A DNA stretch of 64,000 bases from Chlorocebus sabaeus (Eukaryota; Chordata; Mammalia; Primates; Cercopithecidae): the NCBI RefSeq assembly GCF_047675955.1, contig NC_132904.1, positions 59,701,435 through 59,765,434 on the forward strand. The letters run 5' to 3'. Position numbers and translations under genes: made by a program. This document shows positions 1 through 12,820 of this stretch, piece by piece. Each line of letters starts with the position of its first letter. The first letter of the stretch is position 1. The notes under the pieces are model-generated. The model made no database searches. It saw only the letters and a program-made list of their open reading frames with translations, and had not been told where the DNA came from.

Positions 1-3000
1 GTGGAATTTGTAAAGTGATATTTGGCAGCCCGTAGAGGGCTATGGTGAAAAAGGAAATATCTTCCGTTAAAAACTGGAAAGAAGCTTTCTGAGAAACTGC
101 TTTGTGTTGTGTTAATTGATCTCACAGAGTTACAGCTTTCCCTTTAGGAAGGCTTTCGCTAAGGCTGTTCTTGTGTAATTTGGAAAATGATATTTTGAAG
201 CCCACAGAGGGCTTTGGAGAAAATGGAAATATCTTCCGTTAAAAACTGGAAAGAAGCTTTCTGAGAAACTGCTTTGTGTTCTGTTAATTCATCTCACAGA
301 GTTACACATTTATCTTCAAGAATCCCTTCGCTTAGGCTTTTCTTGTGGAATTTGGAAAGTGATATTTGGAAGCCCATAGAAATCTATGGAGATAAAGGAA
401 ATATCTTCCGTTAAAAACTGCAAAGAAGATTTCTGAGAAACTGCATTGTGTTGTGTTAATTCATCTCACAGAGTTACAGCTTTTCCTTCATGAAGGCTTT
501 CGCTAAGGCTTTTCTTGTTTAATTTGGAAAGTGATATTTGGAAGCCCATAGAGGGCTATGGTGTAAAAGGAAATATCTTCCGTTAAAAACTGGAAAGAAG
601 CTTTCTGAGAAACTGCTTTGTGTTCTGTTAATTCATCTCACAGAGTTACACCTTTATCTTCAAGAATCCTTTCGCTAAGGCTTTTCTTGTAAAATTTGGA
701 AAGTGATATTTGGAAGACCATAGAATGTTATGGAGATAAAGGAAATATCTTCCGTTAAAAACTGGAAAGAAGCTTTCTGGGAAACTGCTTTGTATTCTGT
801 TAATTCATCTCACAGAGTTACATCTTTCCCTTCTGGAATCCTTTCGCTAAGGCTTTTCTTGTGGAATTTGAAAAGTGATATTTGGAAGCTCATAGAGGGC
901 TACGATGAAAATGGAAATATCTTCCGTTAAAAACTGGAAAGAAGCTTTCTGAGAAACTGCTTTGTGTTCTGTTAATTCATCTCACATAGTTACAGCTTTC
1001 CCTTCAAGAAGCCCTTCGCTAAGGCTATTCTTGTGGAATTTGGAAAGTCATATTTGGAAGCCCATAGAGGGCTATGGTGAAAAAGGAAATATCTTCGTTA
1101 AAAACTGGAAAGAAGCTTTCTGAGAAACTTCTTTGTGTTCTCTTAATTCATCTCACAGAGTTACAGCTTTTCCTTCAAGAATCCTTTCGCTAAGGCTTTT
1201 CTTGTGGAATTTGGAAAGAGATATTTGGAAGCCCATAGAAAGCTATGGAGATAAAGGAAATATCTTCCGTTAAAAGCTGGAAAAAAGCTTTCTGAGAAAC
1301 TGCTTTGTGTTCTGTTAATTCATGTCACAGAGTTACAGCTTTCCCTTCAAGAAACCTTTCGTTAAGACTGTTCTTGTGGAATTTGCAAAGTGATATTTGA
1401 AGCCCATAGAGGGCTATGGTGAAAAAGGAAATATCTTCCATTACAAAATGGAAAGAAGCTTTCTGAGAAACTGCTTTGCGTTCTGTTAATTCATCTCACA
1501 GTATTACATCTTTATCTTCAAAAAGCCTTTCGCTAAGGCTGTTCTTTTGGAATTTGGAAAGTGATATTTGGAAGCCCATAGAGGGCTAGGGTGAAAAAGG
1601 AAATATCTTCCGTTCAAAACTGGAAAGAAGCTTTCTGAGACACTGCTTTGTGTTCTGTTAATTCATCTCACAGAGTTAGAGCTTTCCCTTCACGAAGCCC
1701 TTCGCTAATGCTCTTCTTGTGGAATTGGGAAAGTGATATTTGGAAGCCCATAGAGGGTTTCGGTGAAAAAGGAAATATCTTCCGTTAAAAACTGGATAGA
1801 AGCTTTCTGAGAAACTGCTTTGTGTTCTGTTAATTCATCTCACAGAGTTACAGCTTTCCCTTCAAGAAGCCTTTCCGTAAGACTGTTCTTGTGGAATTTG
1901 CAAAGTGATATTTGGAAGCCCATAGAGGGCTATGGTGAAAAAGGAAATATCTTCCGTTACAAACTGGAAAGAAGCTTTCTGAGAAACTGCTTTGTGTTCT
2001 GCTAATTCATCTCACAGAGTTACAGCTTTTCCCTCCAAAAGCCTTTCGCTAAGACTGTTCTTGTAAAACTTGCAAAGTGATATTTGGAAGCCCATAGAGG
2101 ACTATGGTGAAAAAGAAAATATCTTCCGTTAAAAACTGGGAAGAAGCTTTCTGAGATACTTCTTTGTGTTCTGTTAATTCATCTCTCAGAGTTGCATCTT
2201 TCCCTTCTAGAATCCTTTCACTAAGGCTTTACTTGTGGAATTTGCAAACTGATATTCGGAAGCCCATAGGGGGCTAAGGTGAAAAAGGAAATATATTCGT
2301 AAAAACTGGAAAGAAGCTTTCTGAGAAACTGCTTTGTGTTCTGTTAATTCATCTCACAGAGTTACAGCTTTCCCCTCAAGAAGCCTTTCACTAAGACTGT
2401 TCTTGTAAAATTTGCAGAGTGATATTTGGAAGGCCTTAGAGGGCTGTGGTGAAAAAGGAAATATCTTCCGTTAAAAACTTGAAAGAAGCTTTCTGAGATA
2501 CTGCTTTGTGTTCTGTTAATTCATCTCACAGAGTTACATCTTTCCCTTCTAGAATCCTTTCACTATGTCTTTTCTTGTGGATTTTGCAAAGTGATATTTG
2601 GAAGCCCAGAGAGGGCTATGGTGAAAAAGGAAATATATTACGTTAAAAACTGGAAAGAAGCTTTCTGAGAAACTGCTTTGTGTTCTATTAATTCATCTCA
2701 TAGAGTTACAGCTTTCCCCTCAAGGAGCCTTTCGCTAAGACTATTCTTGTAAAATTTGCAAAGTGATATTTGGAAGCCCATGCATTGCTATGGTGAAAAA
2801 GGAAATATCTTCCGTTAAAAACTGGAAAGAAGCTTTCTGAGAAACTGCTTTGTGTTCTATTAATTCATCTCACAGAGTTACAGCTTTCCCTTCAAGAAGT
2901 CTTTCGCTAAGACTGTTCTTGTGGAATTTGCAAATTGATATTTGGAAGGCCATAGAGGGCTATGATGAAAAAGGAAATATCTTCCGTTAGAAACTGGAAA

Positions 3001-5243
3001 GAAGCTTTCTGACACACTGCTTTGTGTTCTGTTAATTCATCTCACAGAGTTACAACTTTCCCTTCACGAAGCCTTTCGCTAAGGCTGTTCTTGTGAAATT
3101 TGGAATGTGATATTTGGAAGCCCGTAGAGGGCTATGGTGAAAAAGGAAATATCTTCCGTTCAAAACTGGAAAGAAGCTTTCTGAGAAACTGCTTTGAGTT
3201 CTGTTAATTCATCTCACAGAGTTACACCTTTATCTTCAAGAATCCTTTCCTAAGGCTTTTTTTGTGGAATTTGGAAAGAGATATTTGGAAGCCCATAGAA
3301 AGCTATGGAGATAAAGGAAATATCTTCCGTTAAAAGCTGGAAAAAAGCTGTCTGAGATACTGTTTTGTGTTCTGTTAATTCATCTCACAGAGTTACAGCT
3401 TTCCCTTCAAGAAGCCTTTCGCTAATACTGTTCTTGTGGAATTTGCAAAGTGATATTTGGAAGCCCATAGAGGGCTATGGTGAAAAAGGAAATATCTTCC
3501 ATTACAAACTGGAAAGAAGCTTTCTGAGAAACTGCTTTGCGTTCTGTTAATTCATCTCACAGAATTACATCTTTATCTTCAAAAAGCCTTTCGATAAGGC
3601 TGTTCTTTTGGAATTTGGAAAGTGATATTTGGAAGCCCTTAGAGGGTTACCGTGAAAAAGGAAATATGTTCCGTTAAAAACTGGAAAGAAGCTTTCGGAG
3701 AAACTGCTTTGTGTTCTGTTAATTCATCTCACAGAGTTACAGCTTTCCCTTCTAGAATCCTTTCACTAAGGCTTTTCTTGTGGAATTTGCAAAGTGATAT
3801 TTTTAACCCCACAGAGGGCTTTGGTGAAAAAGGAAATATCTTCCGTTAAAAACTGGAAAGAAGCTTTCTGAGAAACTGCTTAGTGTTCTGTTACTTCATC
3901 TCGCAGAGTTACACCTTTATCTTCAAGAATCCATTCGCTAAGGCTTTTCTTGTGGAATTTGGAAAGTGATATTTGGAAGCCCATAGAAAGCTATGGAGAT
4001 AAAGGAAATATCTTCCGTTAAAAACTGCAAAGAAGATTTCTGAGAAACTGCATTGTGTTGTGTTAATTCATCTCACAGAGTTACAGCTTTCCCTTCAAGA
4101 AGCCTTTCGCCAAGACTGTTCTTGTGGAATTTGCAAAGTGATATTTGGAAGGCCATAGAGGGCTATAGTGAAAAATGAAATATCTTTCGATAAAAACTGG
4201 AAAGAAGCTTTCTGAGATACTGCTTTGGGTTCTGTTAATTCATCTCACAGAGTTACATCTTTCCCTTCTAGAATCCTTTCACTAAGGCTTTTCTTGTGGA
4301 ATTTGCAGAGTGATATATGGCAGCCCAAAGTGGGCTATGGTGAAAAAGGAAATATCTTCCGTTAAAAACCGGAAAGAAGCATTCTGGGAAACTGCTTTGT
4401 TTTCTGTTAATTCATCTCACAGAGTTACAGCTTTTCCTTCACGAAGGCTTTCGCTAAGTCTTTTCTTGTGGAATTTGGAAAGTGATATTTGGAAGCCCAT
4501 AGAGGGCTATGGTGAAAAAGGAACTATCTTCCGTTAAAAACTGGAAAGAAGCTTTCTGAGAAACTGCTTTGTGTTCTGTTAATTCATCTCACAGAGTTAC
4601 AGCTTTCCCTTCAAGAATCCTTTCGCTAAGGCTTTGCTTGTGGAATTTGCAGAGTGATATTTGGAAGCCCTTAAATGGCTATGCTGAAAAAGGAAATATG
4701 TTCCGTTCAAAACTAGAAAGAAGCTTTCTGAGAAACTCCTTTGTGTTCTGTTAATTCATCTCACAGAGTTACATCTTTATCTTCAAAAAGCCTTTCCCTA
4801 AGGCTGTTCTTGTGGAATTTGGAAAGTGATATTTGGAATCCCATAGAGGGTTTTGGTGGAAAAGGAAATATGATCCGTTAAAAACTGGAAAGAAGCTTTC
4901 TGAGAAACTGCTTTGTGTTCTGTTAATTCATCTCAGAGAGTTACATCTTTCCCTTCTAGAATCCTTTCGCTAAGGCTTTTCTTGTGGAATTTGGAAAGTG
5001 ATATTTGGAAGCCCATAGAAAGCTATGGAGATAAAGGAAATGTCTTCCGTTAAAAACTGGAAAGAAGCTTTCTGAGAAACTGCTTTGTGTTCTGTTAATT
5101 CATCTCACAGAGTTACAGCTTTCCCCTCAAGAAGCCTTTCGCTAAGACTGTTCTTGTAAAATTTGCAAAGTGATATTTGAAAGCCCATGGAGGGCTATGA
5201 TGAAAAAGGAAATATCTTCCGTTAAAAACTGGAGAGAAGCTTT
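1..5243 (+). repeat. Alpha satellite, divergent ('old') monomers
   Basis: About 30 head-to-tail monomers of roughly 171-172 bp, recognised by the recurring HindIII core GAAGCTTTCTGAG, the TTAATTCATCTCACAGAG segment, GATATTTGGAAGCCCATAG and GGAAATATCTTCCGTT. Monomers here mostly read GCTTTGTG, TTTGCAAAGTGATA or TTTGGAAAGTGATA, and CGTTAAAAACTGG. Neighbouring copies differ at many sites and carry small indels, as expected of an old array flank no longer homogenised. One variant has the phrase AAAGCTATGGAGATAAAGG, with the A-box changed, and recurs irregularly (about 385, 720, 1245, 3300, 4000, 5020). Short open frames here are readings of the monomer and not genes. The run ends where L1 starts, just after GAAGCTTTCT. 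Confidence 0.97.
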
Positions 5244-5350
5244 CTTTTCTTTCTTTTTTTTTTTATTTGCTTAGGAATCTTTAATGTCTCTCAATAAAAC
5301 CTTTTAATTTATTTATTTATTTATTTATTTTAAAAAATTTATTTATTATT
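5244..5350 (-). other. L1 double A-rich tail, possible 3' transduction
   Basis: On the minus strand the L1 3' end runs into an A-rich tract with TAAA/AAAT repeats (5305-5350). About 40 bp of ordinary sequence follows (about 5266-5305), containing no L1 or alpha-satellite signature that I recognise. A second A-rich tract with an AATAAA signal comes next (5244-5268). This order (L1 end, A-tract, unique segment, A-tract) is what a 3' transduction leaves when transcription reads through the L1 polyadenylation signal. An interrupted and expanded tail is the alternative. Confidence 0.6.
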
Positions 5351-5477
5351 ATTAAACTTCAAGTTGTAGGGTACATGTACACAACGTGCAGGTTTGCTAC
5401 ATATGTATACTTGTGCCATGTTAGTGTGCTGCACCCATCAACTCGTCATTTACATCAGGTATAACTCCCAATGCAAT

Positions 5478-5499
5478 CCCTCCCCCCTCCCCCCTCCCC
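5478..5499 (-). other. G-rich polypurine tract of L1 3'UTR
   Basis: The plus strand is a run of C blocks separated by single T; the minus (L1-sense) strand is therefore G-tracts separated by A, inside the L1 3'UTR between the ORF2 stop at 5555 and the tail. Primate L1 3'UTRs carry such a tract, which can form a G-quadruplex. The position fits that element exactly. Confidence 0.75.
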
Positions 5500-5554
5500 A
5501 TGATAGGCCCCGGTGTGTGATGTTCCCCTTCCCGAGTCCAAGTGATCTCATTGT

Positions 5555-6472
5555 TCAGTTCCCACCTACGAGTGAGAACATGCGGTGTTTGGTTTTCTGT
5601 TCTTGTGATAGTTTGCTAAGAATGATGGTTTCCAGCTGCATCCATGTCCCTACAAAGGACACAAACTCATCCTTTTTTATGGCTGCATAGTATTCCATGG
5701 TGTATATGTGCCACATTTTCTTAATCCAATCTGTCACTGATGAACATTTGGGTTGATTCCAAGTCTTTGCTATTGTGAATAGTGCTGCAATAAACATACG
5801 TGTGCATGTGTCCTTATAGCAGCATAATTTATAATCCTTTGGGTATATACCCAGTAATGGGATGGCTGTGTCATATGGTACATCTAGTTCTAGATCCTTG
5901 AGGAATCGCCATACAGTTTTCCATAATGGTTGAACTAGTTTACAATCCCACCAACAGTGTAAAAGTGTTCCTATTTCTCCACATCCTCTCCAGCACCTGT
6001 TGTTTCCTGACTTTTGAATGATCGCCATTCTAACTGGTGTGAGATGGTATCTCCTTGTGGTTTTGATTTGCATTTCTCTGATGGCCAGTGATGATGAGCA
6101 TTTTTTCATGTGTCTGTTGGCTGTATGAATGTCTTCTTTTGAGAAATGTCTGTTCATATCCTTTGCCCACTTTTGGATGGGGTTGTTTGTTTTTTTCTTG
6201 TAAATTTGTTTGAGTTCTTTGTAGGTTCTGGATATTAGCCCTTTGTCAGATGAGTAGATTGCAAAAATTTTCTCCCATTCTGTAGGTTGCCTGCTCACTC
6301 GGATGGTAGTTTCTTTTGCTGTGCAGAAGCTCTTTAGTTTGATGAGATCCCATTTGTCAATTTTGGCTTTTGCTGCCGTTGCTTTTGGTGTTTTAGACAT
6401 GAAGTCTTTGCCCATGCCTATGTCCTGAATGGTACTACGTAGGTTTTCCTCTAGGATTTTTATGGTATTAGG
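5555..6472 (-). pseudogene. L1 ORF2p C-terminal fragment
   Basis: An open frame of about 305 codons on the minus strand reaching the natural ORF2 stop, corresponding to roughly the last quarter of a ~1275-residue ORF2p. The first in-frame Met gives 286 residues, but it is internal to the protein and not a real start. The cysteine-rich C-terminal motif is intact (C-x3-C-x7-H-x4-C), followed by the conserved PLLGIYPKDY and WNQPKC segments and the YTMEYYAAIK stretch. The endonuclease and reverse-transcriptase domains are absent, so this piece has no enzymatic function. The frame is uninterrupted, which argues against a very ancient insertion. Confidence 0.93.
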
Positions 6473-7189
6473 TGCTTTGTGTTCTGTTAATTCATCTCAC
6501 ATAGTTACATCATTCCCTTCTAGAATCCTTTCACTAAGGCTTTTCTTGTGGAATTTGCAGAGTGATATTTGGCAGCCCATAGAGGGCTATGGTGAAAAAA
6601 GAAATATCTTCCGTTAAAAACCGGAAAGAAGCATTCTGAGAAACTGCTTTGTGTTCTGATAATTCATCTCACAGAGTTACAGCTTTCCCTTCACGAAGCC
6701 TTTCTCTAAGGCTGTTCTTGTGAAATTTGGAGAGTGATATTTGGCAGCCCCTAGAGGGCTATGGTGAAAAAGGAAATATCTTCCGTTAAAAACTGGAAAG
6801 AAGCTTTCTGAGAAACTGCTTTGAGTTCTGTTAATTCATCTCACAGAGTTACACCTTTATCTTCGAGAATCCTTTCTCTAAGGCTTTTCTTGTGGAATTT
6901 GCAAAGTGATATTTGGAAGACCATAGAAAACTATGGAGATAAAGGAAATATCTTCCGTTAAAAACTGGAAAGAAGCTTTCTGAGAAACTGCTTTGTATTC
7001 TGTTAATTCATCTCACAGAGTTACATCTTTCCCTTCTAGAATCCTTTCGCTACGGCTTTTCTTGTGGAATTTGCAACGTGATATTTGGAAGCCCATAGAG
7101 GGCTATGGTGAAAATGGAAATATCTTCCGTTAAAAACTGGAAAGAAGCTTTCTGAGAAACTGCTTTGTGTTCTGTTAATTCATCTCACA

Positions 7190-9389
7190 GAGTTACAGCT
7201 TTCCCTTCAAGAAGGCCTTCGCTAAGGCTCTTCTTGTGGAATTTGGAAAGTGATATTTGGAAGCCCATAGAGGACTATGGTGAAAAAGGAATATCTTCCG
7301 TTAAAAACTGGAAAGAAACTTTCTGAGAAACTGCTCTGTGTTCTGTTAATTCATCTCACAGAGTTACAGCTTTCCCTTCAAGAATCCTTTCCTAAGGCTT
7401 TTCTTGTGGAATTTGGAAAGAGATATTTGGAAGCCCATGGAAAGCTATGGAGATAAAGGAAATATCTTCCGTTAAAAGCTGGAAAAAAGCTTTCTGAGAA
7501 ACTCCTTTGTGTTCTGTTAATTCATCTCACAGAGTTACAGCTTTCCCTTCAAGAAGCCTTTCGCTAATACTGTTCTTGTGGAATTTGCAAAGTGATATTT
7601 GGAAGCCCATAGAGGGCTATGGTTAAAAAAGGAAATATCTTTCATTACAAACTGGAAAGAAGCTTTCTGAGAATCTGCTTTGCGTTCTGTTAATTCATCT
7701 CACAGAATTACATCTTTATCTTCAAAAAGGTTTCGTTAAGGCTGTTCTTTGGAATTTGGAAAGTGATATTTGGAAGGCCGTAGAGGGCTATGGTGAAAAA
7801 GAAAATATCTTCCATTACAAACTGGAAAGAAGCTTTTGAGAAACAGCTTTGTGTTCTGTTAATTCATCTCACAGAGTTACATCTTTATATTCAAGAAGCC
7901 TTTCCCTAAGGCTTTTCTTGTGGAAATTGCAGTGTGATATTTGGAAGCCCATAAATGGCTATGGTGAAAAAGGAAATATGTTCCGTTCAAAACTGGAAAG
8001 AAGCTTTCTGAGAAATTGCTTTGTGTTCTGTTAATTCATCTCACAGAGTTACATCTTTATCTTCAAAAAGCCTTTCGCTAAGGCTGTTTTTGTGGAATTT
8101 GAAAGTGATATTTGGAATCCCATAGTGGGTTAGGGTGAAAAAGGAAATATGTTCCGTTAAAAACTGGAAAGAAGCTTTCTGAAAAACTGCTTTGTGTTCT
8201 GTTAATTCATCTCACAGAGATACAGCTTTCCCTTGAAGAAGCCTTTCGCTAAGGCTGTTCTTGTGGAATTTGCAAAGTGATATTTGCAAGCCCTTAGAGG
8301 GCTATGGTGAAAAAGGAAAATCTTCCGTTAAAAACTGCAAAGAAGCTTTCTGAGAAACTGCTTTGTGTTCTGTTAATTCATCTCACAGAGTTACATCTTT
8401 ATCTTAAAGAATCCTTTCGCTAAGGCTTTTCTTGTGGAATTTGGAAAGTGATATTTGGAAGCCCATAGAAAGCTAAGGAGATAAAGGAAATATCTTCCTT
8501 TACAGCTGGAAAGTAGCTTTCTGAGAAACTGCTTTGTGTTCTGTTAATTCATCTCACAGAGTAACAGCTTTCCCTTCAAGAAGCCTTTCGGTAAGATTGT
8601 TCTTGTGGAATTTGCAAAGTGATATTTGGAACCCATAGAGGGCTATGGTGAAAAAGAAATATCTTCCGTTATAAACTGTAAAGAAGGTTTCTGAGACACT
8701 GCTTTGTGTTCTGTTAATTCATCTCACAGAGTTACATCTTTCCCTTCTAGAATCCTTTCACTAAGGCTTTTCTTGTGGAATTTGCAAGGTGATATTTAGA
8801 AGCCCACAGAGGGCTATGGTGAAAAAGGAAATATCTTCCGTTCAAAACTGGAAAGAAGCTTTCTGAAAAACTGCTTTGTGTTCTGTTAATTTATCTCACA
8901 GAGTTACATCTTTACCTTCAAGAATCCTTTCGCTAAGGCTTTTCTTGTGTAATTTAGAAAGTGATATTTGGAAGCCCATAGAAAGCTATGGAGATAAAGG
9001 AAATATCTTCGGTTAAAAGCTGGAAAGAAGCTTTCTGAGAAACTGATTTGTGTTCTTTTAATTCATCTCACAGAGGTACATCTTTCCCTTCTTGAATCCT
9101 TTCGCTAATGTTTTTCTTGTGGAATTTTCAAAGTGATATATGTAAGTCCATAGAGGGCTATGGTGAAAAAGGAAATATCTTCCGTTAGAAACTGGAAAGA
9201 AGCTTTCTGAGAAACTGCTTTGTGTTCTGTTAATTCATCTCAGAGAGTTACATCTTTGCCTTCTAGAAAACTTTCACTAAGGCTTTTCTTGTGGAATTTG
9301 GTAAGTGATATTTGGAAGCAAATAGAGGGCTATGGTGAAAAAGGAAATATCTTACGTTAAAACTGGAAAGAAGCTTTCTGAGAAACTGC
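7190..9389 (+). repeat. Multi-monomer block, copy 1
   Basis: This stretch pairs with 10792-12820 at an offset of 3602 bp (21 monomers). Shared rare variants include AAGGCCTTCGCTAAGGCTCTTC, TTGGAAAGAGATATTTGG at 7413, the CTTATATTCAAGAAGCC monomer at 7880, TTGGAATCCCATAG at 8110, and TCTTCCTTTACAGCTGG at 8490. From about 8290 the offset drops to about 3431 because this copy keeps one monomer that the other has lost. Similarity ends near 9389. Confidence 0.85.
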
Positions 9390-10791
9390 TTTGAGTTCTG
9401 TAAATTCATCTCACAGAATTACACCTTTCCCTTTTAGAATCCTTTCAGTAAGGCTTTTCTTGTGGAATTTGCAAAGTGATATTTGGCCGCCCCCAGAGGG
9501 CTATGGTGAAAAAGGAAATATCTTCCGTTAAAAACTGGAAAGATGCATTCTGAGAAACTGCTTCGTGTTCTGTTAATTCATCTCACAGAGTTACAGCTTT
9601 CCCTTCAAGAAGCCTTTCACTAAGGCTGTTGTTGTGAAATTTGGAAAGTGATATTTGGAAGGCCACAGAGGGCTGTGGTGAAAAACGAAATATCTTCCGT
9701 TAAAAACTGGAAAGAAAATTTCTGAGAAACTGCTTTGTTTTGTGTTAATTCATCTCACAGAGTTCCACCTTTATCTTCAAGAATCCTTTCGCTAAGGCTT
9801 TTCTTGTGGAATTTGGAAAGTGCTATTTGGAAGCCCATAGAAAGCTATGGAGATAAAGGAAATATCTTCCGTTAAAAGCTGGAAAGAAGCTTTCTGAGAA
9901 ACTGCCCTGTGTTCTGTTAATTCATCTCACAGAGTTACAGCTTTTCCCTCCAGAAGCCTTTCGCTAAGACTGTTCTTGTAAAATTTGCAAAGTGATATTT
10001 GGAAGCCCATAGAGAACTATGGTGAAAAAGAAAATATCTTCCGTTAAAAACTGGAAAGAATCTTTCTGAGATACTTCTTTGTGTTCTGTTAATTCATCTC
10101 ACAGTGTTGCATCTTTCCCTTCTATAATCCTTTCACTAAGGCTTTTCTTGTGGAATTTGCAAACTGACATTTGGAAGCCCATAGGGGGCTAAGGTGAAAA
10201 AGCAAATATATTCCATTAAAAACTGGAAAGAAGCTTTATGAGAAACTGCTTTGTTTTCTGTTTTTTCATCTCACAGAGTTACAGCTTTCCCCTCAAGAAG
10301 ACCTTCCCTAAGACTCTTCTTGTAAAATTTGCAAAGTGATATTTGGAAGGCCATAGAGGGCTGTGGTGAAAAAGGAAATATCTTTCGTTAAAATCTGGAA
10401 AGAAGCTTTCTGAGATACTGCTTTGTGTTCTGTTAATTCAGCTCACAGAGTTGCATCTTTCCCTTCTAGAATCCTTTCACTAAGGATTTTCTTGTGGAAT
10501 TTGCAAAGTGATATTTGCAAGCCCATAGAGGGCTATGGTAAAAAAGGAAATATCTTCCATTACAAACTGGAAAGAAGCTTTCTGAGAAACTCCTTTGTTT
10601 TCTGTTAATTCATCTCACAGAGTTACATCTTTATATTCAAGAAGCCTTTCTCTAAGGCTTTTCTTGTGGAAGTTGCAGAGTGATATTTGGAAGTCCTTAG
10701 AGGGCTATGGTGAAGAAGAACATATGTTCCGTTAAAAACTGGAAAGAAGTTTTCTGAGAAACTGCTTTGTGTTCTGTTAATTCATCTCACA

Positions 10792-12820
10792 GAGTTACAG
10801 CTTTCCCTTCAAGAAGGCCTTAGCTAAGGCTCTTCTTGTGGAATTTGGAAAGTGATATTTGGAAGCCCATAGAGGGCTATGGTGAAAAAGGAATATCTTC
10901 CGTTAAAAACTGGAAAGAAACTTTCTGAGAAACTGCTCTGTGTTCTGTTAATTCATCTCACAGAGTTACAGCTTTCCCTTCAAGAATCCTTTCCTAAGGC
11001 TTTTCTTGTGGAATTTGGAAAGAGATATTTGGAAGCCCATATAAAGCTATGGAGATAAAGGAAATATCTTCCGTTAAAAGCTGGAAAAAAGCTTTCTGAG
11101 AAACTGCTTTGTGTTCTGTTAATTCATCTCACAGAGTTACAGCTTTCCCTTCAAGAAGCCTTTCGCTAATACTGTTCTTGTGGAATTTGCAAAGTGATAT
11201 TTGGAAGCCCATAGAGCGCTATGGTGAAAAAGGAAATATCTTTCATTACAAACTGGAAAGAAGCTTTCTGAGAATCTGCTTTGCGTTCTGTTAATTCATG
11301 TCACAGAATTACATCTTTATCTTCAAAAAGGTTTCGCTAAGGCTGTTCTTTTGGAATTTGGAAAGTGATATTTGGAAGGCCGTCGAGGGCTGTGGTGAAA
11401 AAGAAAATATCTTCCATTACAAACTGGAAAGAAGCTTTTGAGAAACAGCTTTGTGTTCTGTTAATTCATCTCACAGAGTTACATCTTTATATTCAAGAAG
11501 CCTTTCCCTAAGGCTTTTCTTGTGGAATTTGCAGTGTGATATTTGGAAGCCCATAAATGGCTATGGTGAAAAAGGAAATATGTTCCGTTCAAAACTGGAA
11601 AGAAGCTTTCTGAGAAATTGCTTTGTGTTCTGTTAATTCATCTCACAGAGTTACATCTTTATCTTCAAAAAGCCTTTCGCTAAGGCTGTTCTTGTGGAAT
11701 TTGAATGTGATATTTGGAATCCCATAGATGGTTATGGTGAAAAAGGAAATATGTTCCGTTAAAAACTGGAAAGAAGCTTTCTGAGAAACTGCTTTGTGTT
11801 CTGTTAATTCATCTCACAGAGATACAGCTTTCCCTTGAAGAAGCCTTTCGCTAAGGCTTTTTAAGTGGAATTTGGAAAGTGATATTTGGAAGCCCATAGA
11901 AAGCTAAGGAGATAAAGGAAATGTCTTCCTTTACAGCTGGAAACTAGCTTTCTCAGAAATTGCTTTGTGTTCTGTTAATTCATCTCACAGAGTAACAGCT
12001 TTCCCTTCAAGAAGCCTTTCGGTAAGATTGTTCTTGTGGAATTTGCAAAGTGATATTTGGAAGCCCATAGAGGGCTATGGTGAAAAAGGAAATATCTTCC
12101 GTTAAAAACTGTAAAGAAGGTTTCTGAGATACTGCTTTGTGTTCTCTTAATTCATTTCACAGAGTTACATCTTTCCCTTCTAGAATCCTTTCACAAAGGC
12201 TTTTCTTGTGGAATTTGCAAGGTGATATTTGGAAGCCCACAGATGGCTATGGTGAAAAAGGAAATATCTTCCGTTAAAAACTGGAAAGAAGCTTTCTGAG
12301 AAACTGCTTTGTGTTCTGTTAATTTATCTCACAGAGTTACATCTTTATCTTCAAGAATCCTTTCGCTAATTCTTTTCTTGTGGAATTTGGAAAGTGATAT
12401 TTGGAAGCCGATAGAAAGCTATGGAGATAAAGGAAATATCTTCGGTTAAAAGCTGGAAAGAAGCTTTCTGAGAAACTGATTTGTGTTCTGTTAATTTATC
12501 TCACAGAGTTACATCTTTCCCTTCTTAAATCCTTTCGCTAATGTTTTTCTTGTGGAATTTGAAAGTGATATATATAAGTCCATAGAGGGCTATGGTGAAA
12601 AAGGAAATATCTTCCGTTAGAAACTGGAAAGAAGCTTTCTGAGAAACTGCTTTGTGTTCTGTTAATTCATCTCAGAGAGTTACAACTTTGCCTTCTAGAA
12701 AACTTTCACTAAGGCTTTTCTTGTGGAATTTGGAAAGTGATATTTGGAAGCAAATAGAGGGCTATGGTGAAAAAGGAAATATCTTACGTTAAAACTGGAA
12801 AGAAGCTTTCTGAGAAACTG
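10792..12820 (+). repeat. Multi-monomer block, copy 2 (one monomer deleted)
   Basis: Second copy of the 7190-9389 block. The monomer present at about 8235-8405 in copy 1 is missing here: the sequence passes straight from AGAAGCCTTTCGCTAAGGCT (11836) to the GCCCATAGAAAGCTAAGG monomer. That is a whole-monomer deletion, as expected from unequal exchange in register. Beyond 12820 the sequence switches to an unrelated monomer (GTTTGTATTGTGTTAATTTA), marking a block boundary. Confidence 0.85.

Larger units (their letters stand above)
5244..6472 (-). mobile_element. 5'-truncated LINE-1 (3' end only), minus strand
   Basis: This non-satellite island is the 3' end of an L1 read on the minus strand. 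In L1 orientation it begins inside the C-terminal part of ORF2 (window 6472), continues to the ORF2 stop at 5555, then a 3'UTR with its G-rich tract and the usual L1 terminal sequence near 5350-5410, then A-rich tails. Severe 5' truncation is typical of L1 retrotransposition. On the left the alpha satellite stops after GAAGCTTTCT; on the right it resumes at TGCTTTGTG. About 7-9 bp of monomer (around GAGAAAC) is therefore missing and there is no clear target-site duplication. Divergence from the other two L1 pieces suggests an independent insertion. Confidence 0.95.

Noticed and set aside
5394..5690. 98-codon plus-strand open frame over the L1 3'UTR
   Set aside because: Antisense to L1; its proline-rich part comes from the G-rich tract of the 3'UTR.
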